The position numbers and the translations under genes were made by a program. Source: Obelidium mucronatum (Eukaryota > Chytridiomycota > Chytridiomycetes > Chytridiales > Chytriomycetaceae). From it: a stretch of 64,000 bases of DNA. This document shows positions 21,210 through 31,757 of the stretch, piece by piece (the first letter of the stretch is position 1; each line of letters opens with the position of its first letter). The notes beneath the pieces were generated by a model. It did no database searches. It was given only the letters and a program-made list of their open reading frames with translations, and was not told the origin of the DNA. Location of the stretch: assembly GCA_025765595.1 (NCBI GenBank), contig JAIVFH010000050.1:1-64000 (forward strand), given 5' to 3'.

Positions 21210-22181
21210 TCATCTTTCAATAGCGTAATCAAAGTCAATCTTTCCATCAACTCTGTAACGACTTCCGGACGGATAAACAACCATTAATCCCAAACGATGA
21301 GCTTCTTCGCGGCAGCCACCGGGGAATCGAGTTCCGCACGCAATTCCGGCAATTTTTCTGTGTTTCCCATCAAACACTTTCTCAGCTGATAGTTTCATGA
21401 TTTGAGGAAATTGCTTGACTCGATCCGCAATCTTGTTGACCTTTTCGATTGACATTGAATGCTTTGCTTCCAAGAGGTAAAGAGTATCCCCTGACGACAA
21501 AATTCCATCCCATTCTTGAATTTGTGTTCCCGTTGAATCATATATGTCAGTAGGCAAATCAATAGCTGACGCAAGTAGGCTGTCCATAAGATAAGTCTTC
21601 ATCGACAGGAGCGTTTCAGCCTCCATAGCATCAGCTTCTTTTTTTTGCCATGATTGAAAGTCTTGAGCGAACCTGTAGTGTTGATACTTTTCCCCATCCT
21701 TGATATCCTCAAAACTAAGAAATACTATCTCTGGAGACGATAGATGGACAAGACCGTCTGAATTCTTGATAAGCTTCATCATATCATGGTCGTTTCTAAG
21801 CATTCGTTTTTTGTATTCGCCTGTGAACTCTCCGTCTTCATTAGTCTCTCCAATGTAAATAGTTTTGCTTGTTGAGTGTTGAGCAGTAGCTGGGATGATT
21901 TTGACAAACAGAGGAGTCTCGTCAGAGTTATTCTTTAAGTCCGTTTTGAGCAGTTCAGGAATGCTGAGTGAAGGTTTGATGGGATCCTTGTCAAGAGAAG
22001 TGAACAAAGCGACTTGACAGTTGACATTAAGTTCTTGTTTGACCTTTTTTACAAAGTCGTCAATGTTGATACAGGTTTTGGTGGAGACTTGAGTCGATGG
22101 ACTTCCGTTGTGCTTGACCCAAAGCTTTGGCGCTGCGTTAGTCGCGGCGTAACAGCGTCTTCCAATATTACGAAACAACAT
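21210..22181 (-). CDS. Crinkler-like protein: Ubl-like header and PD-(D/E)XK-like nuclease domain
   Basis: A single-exon ORF of about 323 residues from the ATG at 22181. After a basic, mitochondrial-presequence-like start (MLFRNIGRRCYAATNAA), residues about 20-90 resemble the ubiquitin-like header of Crinkler (CRN) proteins. A polar linker with SKTIYIGETNEDGEF follows. The C-terminal part carries a restriction-endonuclease-like core: EWDGILSSGDTLYLLEAKHS, i.e. D, then E-x-K after two strands, and a final strand GLMVVYPSG. CRN proteins are known as host-directed effectors in oomycetes and some basal fungi and also occur in free-living species. The toxic activity is not shown by sequence. No signal peptide is seen. 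Confidence 0.6.
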   Translation of the reverse strand: MLFRNIGRRCYAATNAAPKLWVKHNGSPSTQVSTKTCINIDDFVKKVKQELNVNCQVALFTSLDKDPIKPSLSIPELLKTDLKNNSDETPLFVKIIPATAQHSTSKTIYIGETNEDGEFTGEYKKRMLRNDHDMMKLIKNSDGLVHLSSPEIVFLSFEDIKDGEKYQHYRFAQDFQSWQKKEADAMEAETLLSMKTYLMDSLLASAIDLPTDIYDSTGTQIQEWDGILSSGDTLYLLEAKHSMSIEKVNKIADRVKQFPQIMKLSAEKVFDGKHRKIAGIACGTRFPGGCREEAHRLGLMVVYPSGSRYRVDGKIDFDYAIER

Positions 22182-22227
22182 TTGAAAGAAAGAAAACAAA
22201 TGAACGAGCTACAGACACGTCCCTTTT

Positions 22228-22428
22228 CTAGTCGCTTTTGCTTCTACACGCTTTGGCCAACCAATTCTCGACCGTTAGCTCTCCATCGAATTCGGAGCGC
22301 ATCTTAAAGTTCGGACTTGTGTAAGTTGTGTTGGCACCACCAACTTCCAAGTTTGCTTGCAGTTTTACAACCCCATCATCACTCAACTTTTCTGTCTCAG
22401 ACTTCGAGCTGGGTTTATTGAAACTCAT
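22228..22428 (-). CDS. Short open frame downstream of TMEM237
   Basis: A 66-codon frame (MSFNKPSSKSETEKLS) ending ENWLAKACRSKSD, starting about 37 bp after the TMEM237 stop. It may be an extra 3' exon, but the splice phases I tried do not join in frame. It may also be a small separate gene or 3' UTR. No family is recognised. Confidence 0.22.
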   Translation of the reverse strand: MSFNKPSSKSETEKLSDDGVVKLQANLEVGGANTTYTSPNFKMRSEFDGELTVENWLAKACRSKSD

Positions 22429-22464
22429 TCGTATTTTTTCAAAAGTAACTGCTGGATTTAACTT

Positions 22465-24811
22465 TCACATTGATGGAGTCACGCTTTGCCGCCCAATAAA
22501 TTTCTTGTTTAGTCCAGCTTGTCCAGCTTGTCCGTCATTTCGAGTAATGAGACTCTTGAACCCGAAACCCGAATTCCCATTCCCACCACTGCCGGTGCCT
22601 GCTTCCTTCTTCCCTTTCCGTCTGGCAACCATCATTCTACTAACGCAACAAAACATCCACCCAGAGGCCCCGAAAACACCTCGTGCACAATTCATGTTTT
22701 GCCAAAATTCTATATCCGATCCAGCCAATGGATAGAAATCTGCAAATGTCGTGTTGGGTTGTGTGATGTTGTAGCGTGTTGAAATAGTCATGTTGAACAT
22801 TTCACCGTTGTTTACTGATATAGTGGATGCATTCACAAACCTAACTTGTGGGGTTATGTCTCATCCAAGAGCAATGGCGGTAAAAAAAATGAGACATACC
22901 AATTTGATTGTCCATATATTCCACCAAATTCTCCAACTTGAGATTCATAGAGCCGATCATCAACATGAATAATAACAATTGAACAAATATAGGAGACGCA
23001 AGCAACTAATTTTTTTGTAACTTTGGTTAAAGAAAAACCTGTCGCAAGTTTCGATTTTTCTTACAAATAACGGCCAAGAATCCAGCTATTCTTTTAGCTC
23101 GGCCGCTCTTACGGCGCCACCACCGCACCGCACCTACACTCGAAACTCCGTGATGGCTTTTCCACCATTTTCCAACTCGATTGACTCCATCCATTCCATC
23201 AATCCCACCATCCAGCGTTGCCAAAACAGAAGCAGTCCCCAATACCGAAAATAAACGCGACACAGGAACGCTTCCTCTTGAATAAAAGGCTACGAAGGCT
23301 TCCACGGCAGTGTATGAATTGTCAAATGGTGACAAGATGGGAATCGTGATGGGAAAGAGCGCGAGAGAGAAAAGACACAGACCCGCATGAACTCCATGTG
23401 CTGTTTGGAGAATATGAGAGCAAGATGTGTTGATTCCGACACAGAGTCTTTGCAGTTGCTCATCAAATGAACGAGAGTCCTCCTCTGCGGACTTTCCGTC
23501 TCCTGCCTTGTATCTTTTCAAATGTCTGAATTTACCCCCCTCTTTAGTGAATTTAATAGTCAGTTGATTATATTTTCAGAGAAGCTGGTGATTGGTATTT
23601 TACCATCAACAAATAGAATGTCGGGATCTCCAGATTCTATTACAGGAGCCACATTGTTTTCAGCGGCTCTAGCAAGGACGTTAGCGGGTGTTCCCGATAG
23701 TGCCCCACTGCCTCGTCCTTTTCCCTTCTTGTGACTTGTGACGGCTGCACTTGTTGACAAGAGCTCTCGAATCCGGTCTTCCTCCTCTTCCTTCTCTGCT
23801 TTTTCGGCATCTGCAACATCACTTTGCTCCTGTCGAATCTCATCCACTTCCTCGCCATTCTTTCGTTCGCCGCCGCCAGTAGAAACCACGCTGTTTCTCT
23901 GACTCGTCGGAGATCGGGTGACTGAGTGAGGCCGTGATTTGGTCGATGCTCGTGGCTTCAAAAGGTCTGTATCGGCGACAGTTACTGCAGCGCCTGTCGT
24001 GGGAGAAATCACTTTGAGTTTTGCTGGTTTTGCAGTTGTTGGAGACGGGACACTGGATCTTCTCTGATTTTCGTCATCTGTTGTTGTTGCATTTGCACCT
24101 GCCGTGTCTGAATATTTTGGAGCAGGAGATCTGGGAAGAGGTGGCAGTTCTCCGGAACTTGGTGATTTGGGCAGATGGTTCGTCTCGATACGAAGGTGTT
24201 GTGCCCCAGGCCGCACTTTCCTGAGGCCCAATGCGAGAGGGGAAGCAAGATCTGGTATTGGAGCTAGAGAGTGTGGGCGATGTGGATCGCGTGACTGTGA
24301 TCGTGACTTTGAAGTGACGCGTTCTCTGCGTTTCGACGCCAAAGACTGTTGAGAAGCAGATGATGGAGCTGAGGAATCAGAAGTGGTGATATTTGACGAC
24401 AGAGATTCTGATGAATTACTTGTACTGTTTGATGCATTTGAGTGGGCTGTGTTGCTGCTGTTTGAAGTTGCGTCGGAGTTTGAATCCAAGCTCTCGCTGC
24501 TTCCGTTATTTGTCGAGTTGCGCAAAGACTCGATCGACGCTTCGAGCGCCGAAGGACGCGACGACGGCCTTTCCGACAACAAAGAGGCGGACGATGAAGA
24601 CGACGGCCGCCGCAGGCTTTGGTTTGACGCGACTGTTGAAAGTTGAAGTTGAGTCAAAACAAAACAAAACAAAATAAAAAAAAAACAAACCGCTGCTTTC
24701 GCGCCGCCGCCGATGCGAGTGCGACCGCAGATGGACGATGATCGACTCGCGCGAAGACGCGTCGCCGTCGTTCGAAGGTGGCGCATGCGGCGCCGCAAAG
24801 TCCTTTGGCAT
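22465..24811 (-). CDS. TMEM237: TMEM237-like four-helix ciliary transition-zone protein
   Basis: The ATG at 24811 (MPKDFAAPHAPP) opens a long Ser/Arg-rich disordered N-terminus split by one intron (24622-24688). The frame ends in ...PDILFVD, and a 66-nt intron (GTAAAA..CTAAAG) leads to EGGKFRHLKRYK, rebuilding the TMEM237 hallmark ILFVDEGGKFR. A four-helix membrane domain follows: GVHAGLCLFSLALFPI, VSRLFSVLGTASVLATL, AGFLAVILLASPIFVQLL and a last helix in GASGWMFCCVSRMM, joined by clean splice phases near 23060 and 22900. TMEM237 acts at the transition zone of cilia (family knowledge), which implies a flagellated life stage. The RCC1 gene stop lies only 44 bp upstream. Confidence 0.78.
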
Positions 24812-24855
24812 TTTCTTTATTTTATTTTTATTTTTATTTTTTGATTTGTTGATTC

Positions 24856-25980
24856 TCAGAAGAACGAGAACGAATGCCCAAAGCCAGTTGCAACCAGTTG
24901 CGCGGTGGTTTCGCCGAGGGGTGCAGCTGTCTTTATGTTCTGTGTCGTGCCTGTGCCGCAGTTTCCATGCTCGTTCCAGCCCCACGCTGAGACCATACCG
25001 CGCTCTGAAACAGCCATTCCGGACTCCGATCCGAGGCTGATACATTTGGTTCCCTCTAGAGCTGGAACCACTATGGGCAATGTTGACCGGCCCTCAATTC
25101 CTGCTGGAACTTGACCAAAATCACACCTTCCCCACATAATAACCTGCTTCGATTTCATTAATACTGCCAGAAATGACCAACCACTGAAAACGCGTTCGGG
25201 AGAGTCATCGGGGACCGTTGCTGGAAGGCGAACGACATTAGAAACCAAGCCTTCCCGGCTACCAGAGGATCCGCATATCTCCGGTACTAAGTATGGCAAA
25301 GACTGAGAATTCGCTAATATTCCCAACTGCCCAAATCGGTTCTTTTTCTGACTGGCGACGATCACAAGAACTTCCCTCGGCGAATCTGTGAGAATAGCAA
25401 CGTGGAACTGGCCTACAGCAAAATCCACTGGAGTTTTAGAATCCTGAGATCCCGCATAGAGACAGAAGGGGGATGCTGACGGTGTAGAACCAAAGTCTCC
25501 CCATATCCAAACTTGGCCGTTTTCCAACAGCGCAACACTGAACTTGTTTGACGCTGCAACTTTCAGCACTTTTTCGAGAAGCAGTGGTTTCGGGTCTCGG
25601 CGTGATTTCTCCAGCGGCGAACCCAGTTGAAAGCTCGAGTTGTCTCCCCACGCCCATATCCGTCCGTCAACATCAAGAGCCAGCGAGTGATTGAAGCCGC
25701 ACGATACTTGGACAAACGACAAATTCTCTGGAGTTTCCAGTTTGGTGAATGTGGTACTCTGTTCATGTATCGAAGGACCAAGTTGCCCATGAGAGTTGCT
25801 TCCACAACCCCACAAGGTGCCATCGCCGGTCACCAGGAGAGTGTGGTTTGCCCCACACGATATCGATTTGATTTTTACTGAAGAAGGAAGTCCAATGCAT
25901 TGGGTAAGTACGTGGGCGTCGTTTGTGGAACCAATTCCTAGTTGTCCATTTGAATTGGAACCAGTCGCGAAAAGTGACAT
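24856..25980 (-). CDS. RCC1-repeat protein
   Basis: An uninterrupted ORF of 374 residues with a series of RCC1 blades: LFATGSNSNGQLGIGS, LWGCGSNSHGQLGP, IWAWGDNSSFQLGS, VWIWGDFGS and VSAWGWNEHGNCGTGT. It forms a seven-bladed propeller by family knowledge. It is shorter than nuclear Ran GEF RCC1 and has no basic N-tail, so it is closer to cytosolic RCC1-like proteins such as yeast Ats1 or human SERGEF. The substrate GTPase is unknown. It shows no frame damage. Confidence 0.82.
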   Translation of the reverse strand: MSLFATGSNSNGQLGIGSTNDAHVLTQCIGLPSSVKIKSISCGANHTLLVTGDGTLWGCGSNSHGQLGPSIHEQSTTFTKLETPENLSFVQVSCGFNHSLALDVDGRIWAWGDNSSFQLGSPLEKSRRDPKPLLLEKVLKVAASNKFSVALLENGQVWIWGDFGSTPSASPFCLYAGSQDSKTPVDFAVGQFHVAILTDSPREVLVIVASQKKNRFGQLGILANSQSLPYLVPEICGSSGSREGLVSNVVRLPATVPDDSPERVFSGWSFLAVLMKSKQVIMWGRCDFGQVPAGIEGRSTLPIVVPALEGTKCISLGSESGMAVSERGMVSAWGWNEHGNCGTGTTQNIKTAAPLGETTAQLVATGFGHSFSFF

Positions 25981-26131
25981 GAATATTATGTATTTTTAAG
26001 TAAGGCCAAGAAGCAGAAGACGTTGTATTTATACTTTGTACTACTTTTTTTATTCAACGCGCAGCTACTATCACTAAAAGGGATAAGACTCATAAACTGA
26101 TATTTCCAGATATTTCTTCAACGTATTCCTC

Positions 26132-26952
26132 TCACTTTGCCGAAAGTCTTTCACGAACACTTTCTAACTTCTTTTGCGCGTGATCAATACCATTGGCAAC
26201 GGCATCTTCATACATCTTTGTAGCCGCTTGAAGCTTTCCCATTGATTCAAAAAAAACTCCACAGTGGAAAAGAGTTTGTCCATCCTCCGGGTTCATGAAC
26301 AAGGCGATGTCATAATGATTCAGTGCCAACTCGGGTTTCTTGAGAACGAAAGCATACGCATGTGCGAGGTTGGCGTGTGCTGCATTGTATGTAAAATCGA
26401 TATCGACGCAAGCTTTCCAGGCTTCCACGGCTTCCTCAATTTTTCCTGTGGTATGTGGTGTGTGTGTGTTTTCCCGAGTTATATAATAATGAAGGAGCAA
26501 CAAATAACGGGCCAGCAAACCTAAAGCCTGAAGACACGAACCGAGACTGTAATAGTTGCAGCTCGAGCCGAAAATAGTGACAGCTTCCTGATAGGCCGCC
26601 AGTGCACCTTCCATATCCTTCCAAAGTGTGAAATGAAGGAAAGGGACCCAAGCAATGAAATTGGATACTCACGTTATTGATCCATTTCTTTTCTGCTTCA
26701 TCAGAAAACTTTTTTGCTAAAAAGTAATATTTGAGGTCGGACGGATCTTGGTCGGTGTCCACTCCAACTGCTGTGGCAAAGAAGCGAGAGTGTCTTTGTG
26801 GGAAACTTGCTGGCACATCTAACACACCCAGATTGATTCAGCAAAGATCATGAGTCTTTGTTTCATTTACATCGCGAGCCAATTGTGGCGGCGGGTCGTG
26901 GAAAGAAGAAGCTTCTGGTCAACACAGCGCGAGAAAGAACTCTTTTCAACAT
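26132..26952 (-). CDS. Mitochondrial TPR protein, copy 1
   Basis: The ATG at 26952 starts a likely presequence (MLKRVLSRAVLTRSFF), followed after an intron by DVPASFPQRHSRFF, a spacer, and three TPR-like helix pairs (MEGALAAYQEAVTIF, IEEAVEAWKACVDI, PELALNHYDIALFMNPEDG, LQAATKMYEDAVANGIDHAQ), ending ERLSAK. Four exons have the same boundaries as the tandem copy at 27119-27955. The function is unknown; the presequence and TPRs suggest a matrix or inner-membrane adaptor. The TPRs of this copy are more diverged from consensus. Confidence 0.65.
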
Positions 26953-27118
26953 TTTTTTATGCATGCAAGAACAACTCGTAAAAAATTCTTCTGACGCGAT
27001 TGTGGCACGATTCTATTGGATTTTACTGGAGTGTAAGGTCAAATTCGAAAACTAGCACTTAATTTATTGATTAAACACACAGAATTTCACGTCACTGAAG
27101 CGATATAAATAAATACCT

Positions 27119-27955
27119 TTATTTTTCCTTTGACTCCAACTTTGCAGACAGTCTCTCGCGCGCACTAGCCAAATTCTTTTGCGCTTGATCAACACCATTC
27201 GTAACGGCCCTTTCATACTGTTCGATAGCCTCTGAAAGTTTCCCCATCGAATCCAAAACAACTCCGTAATTGTACTGAACTTCTCCATCTTCTGGATTGA
27301 GGCCCGTGGCAATCTCGTAGTGCTCCAGCGCCATTTCAGGTTTCTTGAGGAAAGTAGCATATACATTCGCAAGGTTCACATGTGCATCGGTTTCGGTGGG
27401 ATCGATAACGAGGCAGCTCTGCCAGGCTGCGATTGCTTCCTCGGTTTTACCTGCAAAATCGTGTGTGTGAGTGAAGTGTGAGTGTGACAGACAAAAACGG
27501 AAAAAAGAAGACTCACCTAACGAATAAAGGCATGTTCCAAGATTATAGTAGCTATCTGAAGAAGGGAAGTGTGTTATAGCCTCTTTATAGGCAGCCGCAG
27601 CTCCTTCAAGGTCCTATGATGATGACAGTTCAATTTGGGAGAGTATGGCATTTTTGGGGTTCTCACATTATTGCTCCATCTCTTGGATCCTTCTTCAAAT
27701 AGCTCCTTTGATTTGTTTATGCTTGCGTCTGATGGATCTTGGCTCGCATTAGCTGCTGTGGAGGCAAAGAAGCGAGTGTGTCTCTGAGAGAAAGTTGGTA
27801 CATCTACCACGACGATATCAATTCAGCATGATCGTGATTGTTGTGTTTTTTCTTTTCCAAGTTGTCAACTCACATCGCGCGGTGATAGCGGCAGCAGGTT
27901 GTGGGATGAAGAAGCTTCTAGTCAACACAGCTCGAGAAAAGACTCTTTTCAACAT
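27119..27955 (-). CDS. Mitochondrial TPR protein, copy 2
   Basis: A tandem paralogue of the preceding gene with the same exon layout: presequence MLKRVFSRAVLTRSFF, then VDVPTFSQRHTRFFAS, then TPRs with stronger consensus (TEEAIAAWQSCLVIDP, PEMALEHYEIATGLNPEDG, LSEAIEQYERAVTNGVDQAQ), ending ESKEK. About 170 bp separates the two genes. Direct duplication of a whole gene with conserved introns is clear. No functional assignment is possible. Confidence 0.68.
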
Positions 27956-28212
27956 TTTAAACTAATGCATTTCTGAAATACTGTATACTGTCAGAATATG
28001 ACGATGTAATAACAATATCGTTGCTTATCTCATGGAATTACAGTGCTAACTTTGACAATCCGTCAACGACCCAAACGGGGGACGAAGCCACTAACTTGGA
28101 AACGATTCTATATTCTCCAAAGTGATTATAAGTTGATCTGCCAATCACACTATGAAAATTCAAAATCTAAGTTGGTGTGATAGTGGTATACTGTGTCTTC
28201 CCCTTCTGACAG

Positions 28213-28229
28213 TGGCGTAAGCTACGCCA
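28213..28229. other. Perfect inverted repeat upstream of the metalloprotease gene
   Basis: TGGCGTA AGC TACGCCA: two 7-bp arms around a 3-bp loop, flanked by TGAC and GTCA that nearly extend the symmetry. It lies about 180 bp before the protease ATG in a 450-bp gap. It could be a transcription-factor dyad; there is no direct evidence. Confidence 0.35.
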
Positions 28230-28411
28230 GTCAAAAGTAAGAATGCGCACACTGGAGCTTTTGATCTTTTCAATCCACAGATAACAGTCGATCAATTAAA
28301 TATGTCATGTCTTCAGACATCCAATGAGCATTTAATCAATGGTGAACAAGCCATCAAAAAATCTACTATTAAGAGCAGCCTCCCACCCAATTCTGCCCTC
28401 AATTAAACAAA

Positions 28412-29911
28412 ATGACGCCCGCCCTGCTACTCTTGGCATCCATTGCGTCTCTCGCTTCAGCGTATTGTGGGCAAGACACTCAGCCGCTGTCAACTCGCGA
28501 ACCTGTGCCTCTCCTAACCAACGACACCAGCTTCCGAGTCGCTCTTGCCGAACTCGCCGGCACTGTTCCACTCATTCCAACATGGTTCCACGTTGTTACT
28601 GACGGTGTCAACGGAGACATCTCCAACCAAGCCATCAATGATCAAATCGCTGTCCTCAACAACGACTTCACCGGCAAGTTCCAGTTCTATCTCGAAGGAG
28701 TAACTCGCCGTGTCAATGCCAAATGGTTCGTTGCCAACGATCAAGGAGCTGCGTTTAATGACTTGTTTGACATGAAGACCACCGGCCACAAAGGCTTCGC
28801 TGACACCCTCAACATCCACACCAGTCAACCCGCAGGGCTATTGGGTGTAGCCTCTTTCCCTTGGGATTACTCAGGCTATCCAACGTATGACGGAATCGTC
28901 CTCAAGTACACGACTCTGCCAGGCTATCCAGGCGTCAGCGGGAGAACCGCAACTCACGAGGTTGGCCACTGGTTAGGTCTTTACCATACTTTCGAAAAGG
29001 GCTGTGATGCTGTGAACGATGCTGTTGACGATACTCCGGCTTCTGCGAGTGCTTCTGGGGGTTGTCCAATTGGTCGTGATTCTTGCACTGGCCCGAGCTT
29101 TCCTGGATTGGACCCTGTTACCAACTATATGGACTATTCCGCTGATTCCTGCGTTACGGGTTTTACTCCGGGGCAGTATGCGCGTATGGCGGCTTACTGG
29201 GCAAAGTATCGCGCTCCGAAAGTCACCACCACCACCACCACTACCACAACGACGACCTCCTCTACAACAACTACTACGACCACAACGAAGCCAACGACCT
29301 CGTCTACTACGACAACTACAACAACGACCACAAATCCAACTACCTCATCTACAACAACTACATCGACGACCACAAAGCCGACTACTTCATCCACGACTAC
29401 TACTACCACAACAACTATTCCACCAACAACGACCACTACAACGACGACCACCACATTCGTTGGAACCGTGTGCTATACAGCTTGGAGCAGTAGTCAGACA
29501 TATAACGGAGGTGCTCTCGTATCTTATGGAGGGTCCAATTACGTTGCAAACTGGTGGGCTGGTTCTACTGACATTCCAGGAGCTTCTGGTGCTTGGAAGC
29601 AGTTGGAGGCGTGTGGAGGAGGTAATCAACAGCAATCCACAACTACGACAACGACTACTACGACGAAAGCAAGTACTACTACCACAACAACTACTACTAC
29701 GAAACCAGCCACTTCAAGCAGCACTACAACTACGACAACCACAACAGTGACTCCATCCAAGTCGACGACTACGGCGACTACTACTGTAAGCGGTGGAGGT
29801 CCAGTTGTTGGGCAACCATGTACCGTCGGTGTTTCGGAATGTTCTGCTGGTATAAAGTACTACTGCCAAGGAGGAGTTTGGATCCAATGGTATGTTGGTT
29901 GCACAAGATAA
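28412..29911 (+). CDS. Secreted M43-type (pappalysin-like) metalloprotease with carbohydrate-binding module
   Basis: A single-exon protein of 499 residues. Signal peptide at 1-18 (MTPALLLLASIASLASA). The catalytic domain has the zinc motif HEVGHWLGLYH at about 182 and the Met-turn NYMDYS at about 238, both typical of metzincins of family M43. A Thr-rich linker (about 270-348) leads to a CBM5/12-like module (YTAWSSSQTYNGG then YVANWWAGS and WKQLEACGG), a second Thr-rich linker, and a small Cys-containing C-terminal domain (GQPCTVGVSECSAG..YYCQGG..GCT). The module usually binds chitin. The domain order suggests an exported enzyme anchored to polysaccharide-rich substrate. A decayed paralogue lies at 32267-33670. 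Confidence 0.83.
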   Translation: MTPALLLLASIASLASAYCGQDTQPLSTREPVPLLTNDTSFRVALAELAGTVPLIPTWFHVVTDGVNGDISNQAINDQIAVLNNDFTGKFQFYLEGVTRRVNAKWFVANDQGAAFNDLFDMKTTGHKGFADTLNIHTSQPAGLLGVASFPWDYSGYPTYDGIVLKYTTLPGYPGVSGRTATHEVGHWLGLYHTFEKGCDAVNDAVDDTPASASASGGCPIGRDSCTGPSFPGLDPVTNYMDYSADSCVTGFTPGQYARMAAYWAKYRAPKVTTTTTTTTTTTSSTTTTTTTTKPTTSSTTTTTTTTTNPTTSSTTTTSTTTKPTTSSTTTTTTTTIPPTTTTTTTTTTFVGTVCYTAWSSSQTYNGGALVSYGGSNYVANWWAGSTDIPGASGAWKQLEACGGGNQQQSTTTTTTTTTKASTTTTTTTTTKPATSSSTTTTTTTTVTPSKSTTTATTTVSGGGPVVGQPCTVGVSECSAGIKYYCQGGVWIQWYVGCTR

Positions 29912-30127
29912 AGGCCTGAATGGGTTCTCTATTATTTTTTCTCTGTTTGTTCATGGCTCGTGGATCGGTTATGGTTTCTATCAATTTTGTTTTCTCGTCT
30001 TTGTGCCTTGCTGGCTTTTGTAGAATTTGTATAGAGTATACCGGATAAAAAAAATAAAATCGACTTCTCGCGCTTCATATAAGGTTTGCGATATGTTTTA
30101 TTCTACGCAGTGACACAGGTATCTAGG

Positions 30128-30948
30128 TCATTCTCTGAAAGCAGCCAGTTTTTCATCATTCCAACTCAAAAACTGACCAGAAAACTCCAATCCTGCAGTC
30201 AATGACATCTTGGCGAGAATCCCCCCAGGAACATGTGGCTTCAGTAAATCACCATTTTCGTATAGCTTCTTGAACTGTTCGTGTTTTTCAGCGCCCATCT
30301 CATGCACGTTTCTTTCGTTTCGAATGGTTGCTTGCATTTCGGTTTCAACAACACCCGGTCGAAATGCAAACGACACGAGAGTTGGTTCTTCGAGGGCGAA
30401 AACACTTGAGAGCATGTTCAGGGCTGCTTTGGACATGCAGTATGGACCCCAGCCCGCATATGGTCCCGCAGCCGCTCCCGACGAGACAAACAGCATGCGA
30501 CCCTGTGGCGCCTTCTTCAGCAGCGGCAGAGCCTGCGCAAACAAAAACACGCGATTAGTAAGCAAACTCTTGTTCGCCAAGTCACCTTCTGCGCCAGCGC
30601 CAGGATGGCGACCACGTTCACGTCGAGCAGCCGGCTGACGTCAGCCGCGCCGACAGCGGCCAGGCGCGCGATCGGATCGACGCGCGCGGCGTTGAACACG
30701 ACGGCGTCCAGCGCGCCGCCCGCCGCAGCCACCGCCGCCGTCTGCGTCGCCGCCTGCGCCAAGTCACCGCTCACGTAGCGGAAGCGGCCCGCGTGCGCCG
30801 CGCAGACGCGCTGCACTTCCGGCGCATCCGCCGCCGCCGTTCGCGCCACGCCGACGACGAGTCCGCACTGGCCGCTCGACAGCAGCGCCTCCACCGTCGC
30901 GAGTCCGATGCCGCGCGACGCGCCAGTCACAAGAACCGTCTGCTGCAT
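30128..30948 (-). CDS. Short-chain dehydrogenase/reductase
   Basis: Two exons (intron near 30535-30585). The first begins MQQTVLVTGASRGIGLATVEAL with the Rossmann TGxxxGIG motif; VFNAA follows as the NNAG-like motif. The second has FVSSGAAAGPYAGWGPYCMSK, supplying catalytic Ser and YxxxK, and RPGVVETEMQ. It resembles fungal sepiapterin-reductase/benzil-reductase-like SDRs (yeast Irc24 type). The substrate is unknown. The first exon is markedly GC-rich compared with the second. Confidence 0.8.
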
Positions 30949-31034
30949 GTGGGATTCAAGTCGTGGGGCTTGGTATTTATTTGATTTTTATTCAAGACGT
31001 ATGAGTAGGTTTTCTCCCCTGCCGTCGTATTCTA

Positions 31035-31757
31035 TTAGTGTGTGTTTGCGCGGTCTTGTCGAAACAATCCTAAAACATGGCGGAACGGGTTTCGAGTGCA
31101 AGTCTGGCTGCGACCATCATTCATACTACCAGACATCGCAGCATGCGCCTCCTTGACATGCTCCAAAGCGGCAATTCCATCAAAATAATTCTTGACGGCA
31201 GGGTAAGGAGTTAAATCAATCTTCAAGTATCCCGACCAGCCAAGAACAATGTACAAGTACGCGTCAACAACCGTAAAGGAATCCCCAACCCAGAACTTTC
31301 GCCCATCCGCAAGCTCAACATCATTCAAGAACTTGAGCTTGAGTGCATACTTTTCGCGCAAGTAAGTCAAAGTTTCCTCAGACAAGTTTGGCTGGAAGAG
31401 ACCTCCAACCGTTCCGTGTACTTCGGAAGACACGTAGGAAAGCTTGGATTGGAGTATGTATCGCTCAGAGGTCCCTGCTTTCGGGCCTACAGGGGACTCG
31501 GCATTATCAACAATCCATTCAAGGGTGGCAGCATTCTCATTCAAGAGAGTTCCGTCTTCAAGAATGATGGCTGGAACGTTTCCTTTTGGGTTGATGGCAA
31601 GGTAGTCGGCGCCTTCGTTGGGACCGGTGATGACCTTCTTGGTGTAAATGTCGGCTTGAAACGCGTTGAGTTTTGTGCCAAGGATGCCGGCTTTGTGGGC
31701 GGCAATGTAGTTGGCAGCCCCGCAAGAAGTCGCAGTGTAGTAGAGCGTTGCTGGCAT
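31035..31757 (-). CDS. Glutathione S-transferase
   Basis: A single-exon protein of 240 residues. The N-terminal thioredoxin-like domain (YYTATSCGAANYIAAHKAG, NPKGNVPAIILEDG, LNENAATLEWI) has the cis-Pro and the ENAA glutathione-binding motif. The C-terminal helical domain includes GDSFTVVDAYLYIVLGW. It is closest in style to bacterial GstA/beta-class enzymes. The last ~30 residues (after EAHAAM) do not look like a GST end and may reflect a frame slip near the stop. Confidence 0.78.
   Translation of the reverse strand: MPATLYYTATSCGAANYIAAHKAGILGTKLNAFQADIYTKKVITGPNEGADYLAINPKGNVPAIILEDGTLLNENAATLEWIVDNAESPVGPKAGTSERYILQSKLSYVSSEVHGTVGGLFQPNLSEETLTYLREKYALKLKFLNDVELADGRKFWVGDSFTVVDAYLYIVLGWSGYLKIDLTPYPAVKNYFDGIAALEHVKEAHAAMSGSMNDGRSQTCTRNPFRHVLGLFRQDRANTH

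Noticed and set aside
29194..29454. Val-rich minus-strand ORF
   Set aside because: Antisense of the Thr-codon repeats of the metalloprotease linker.
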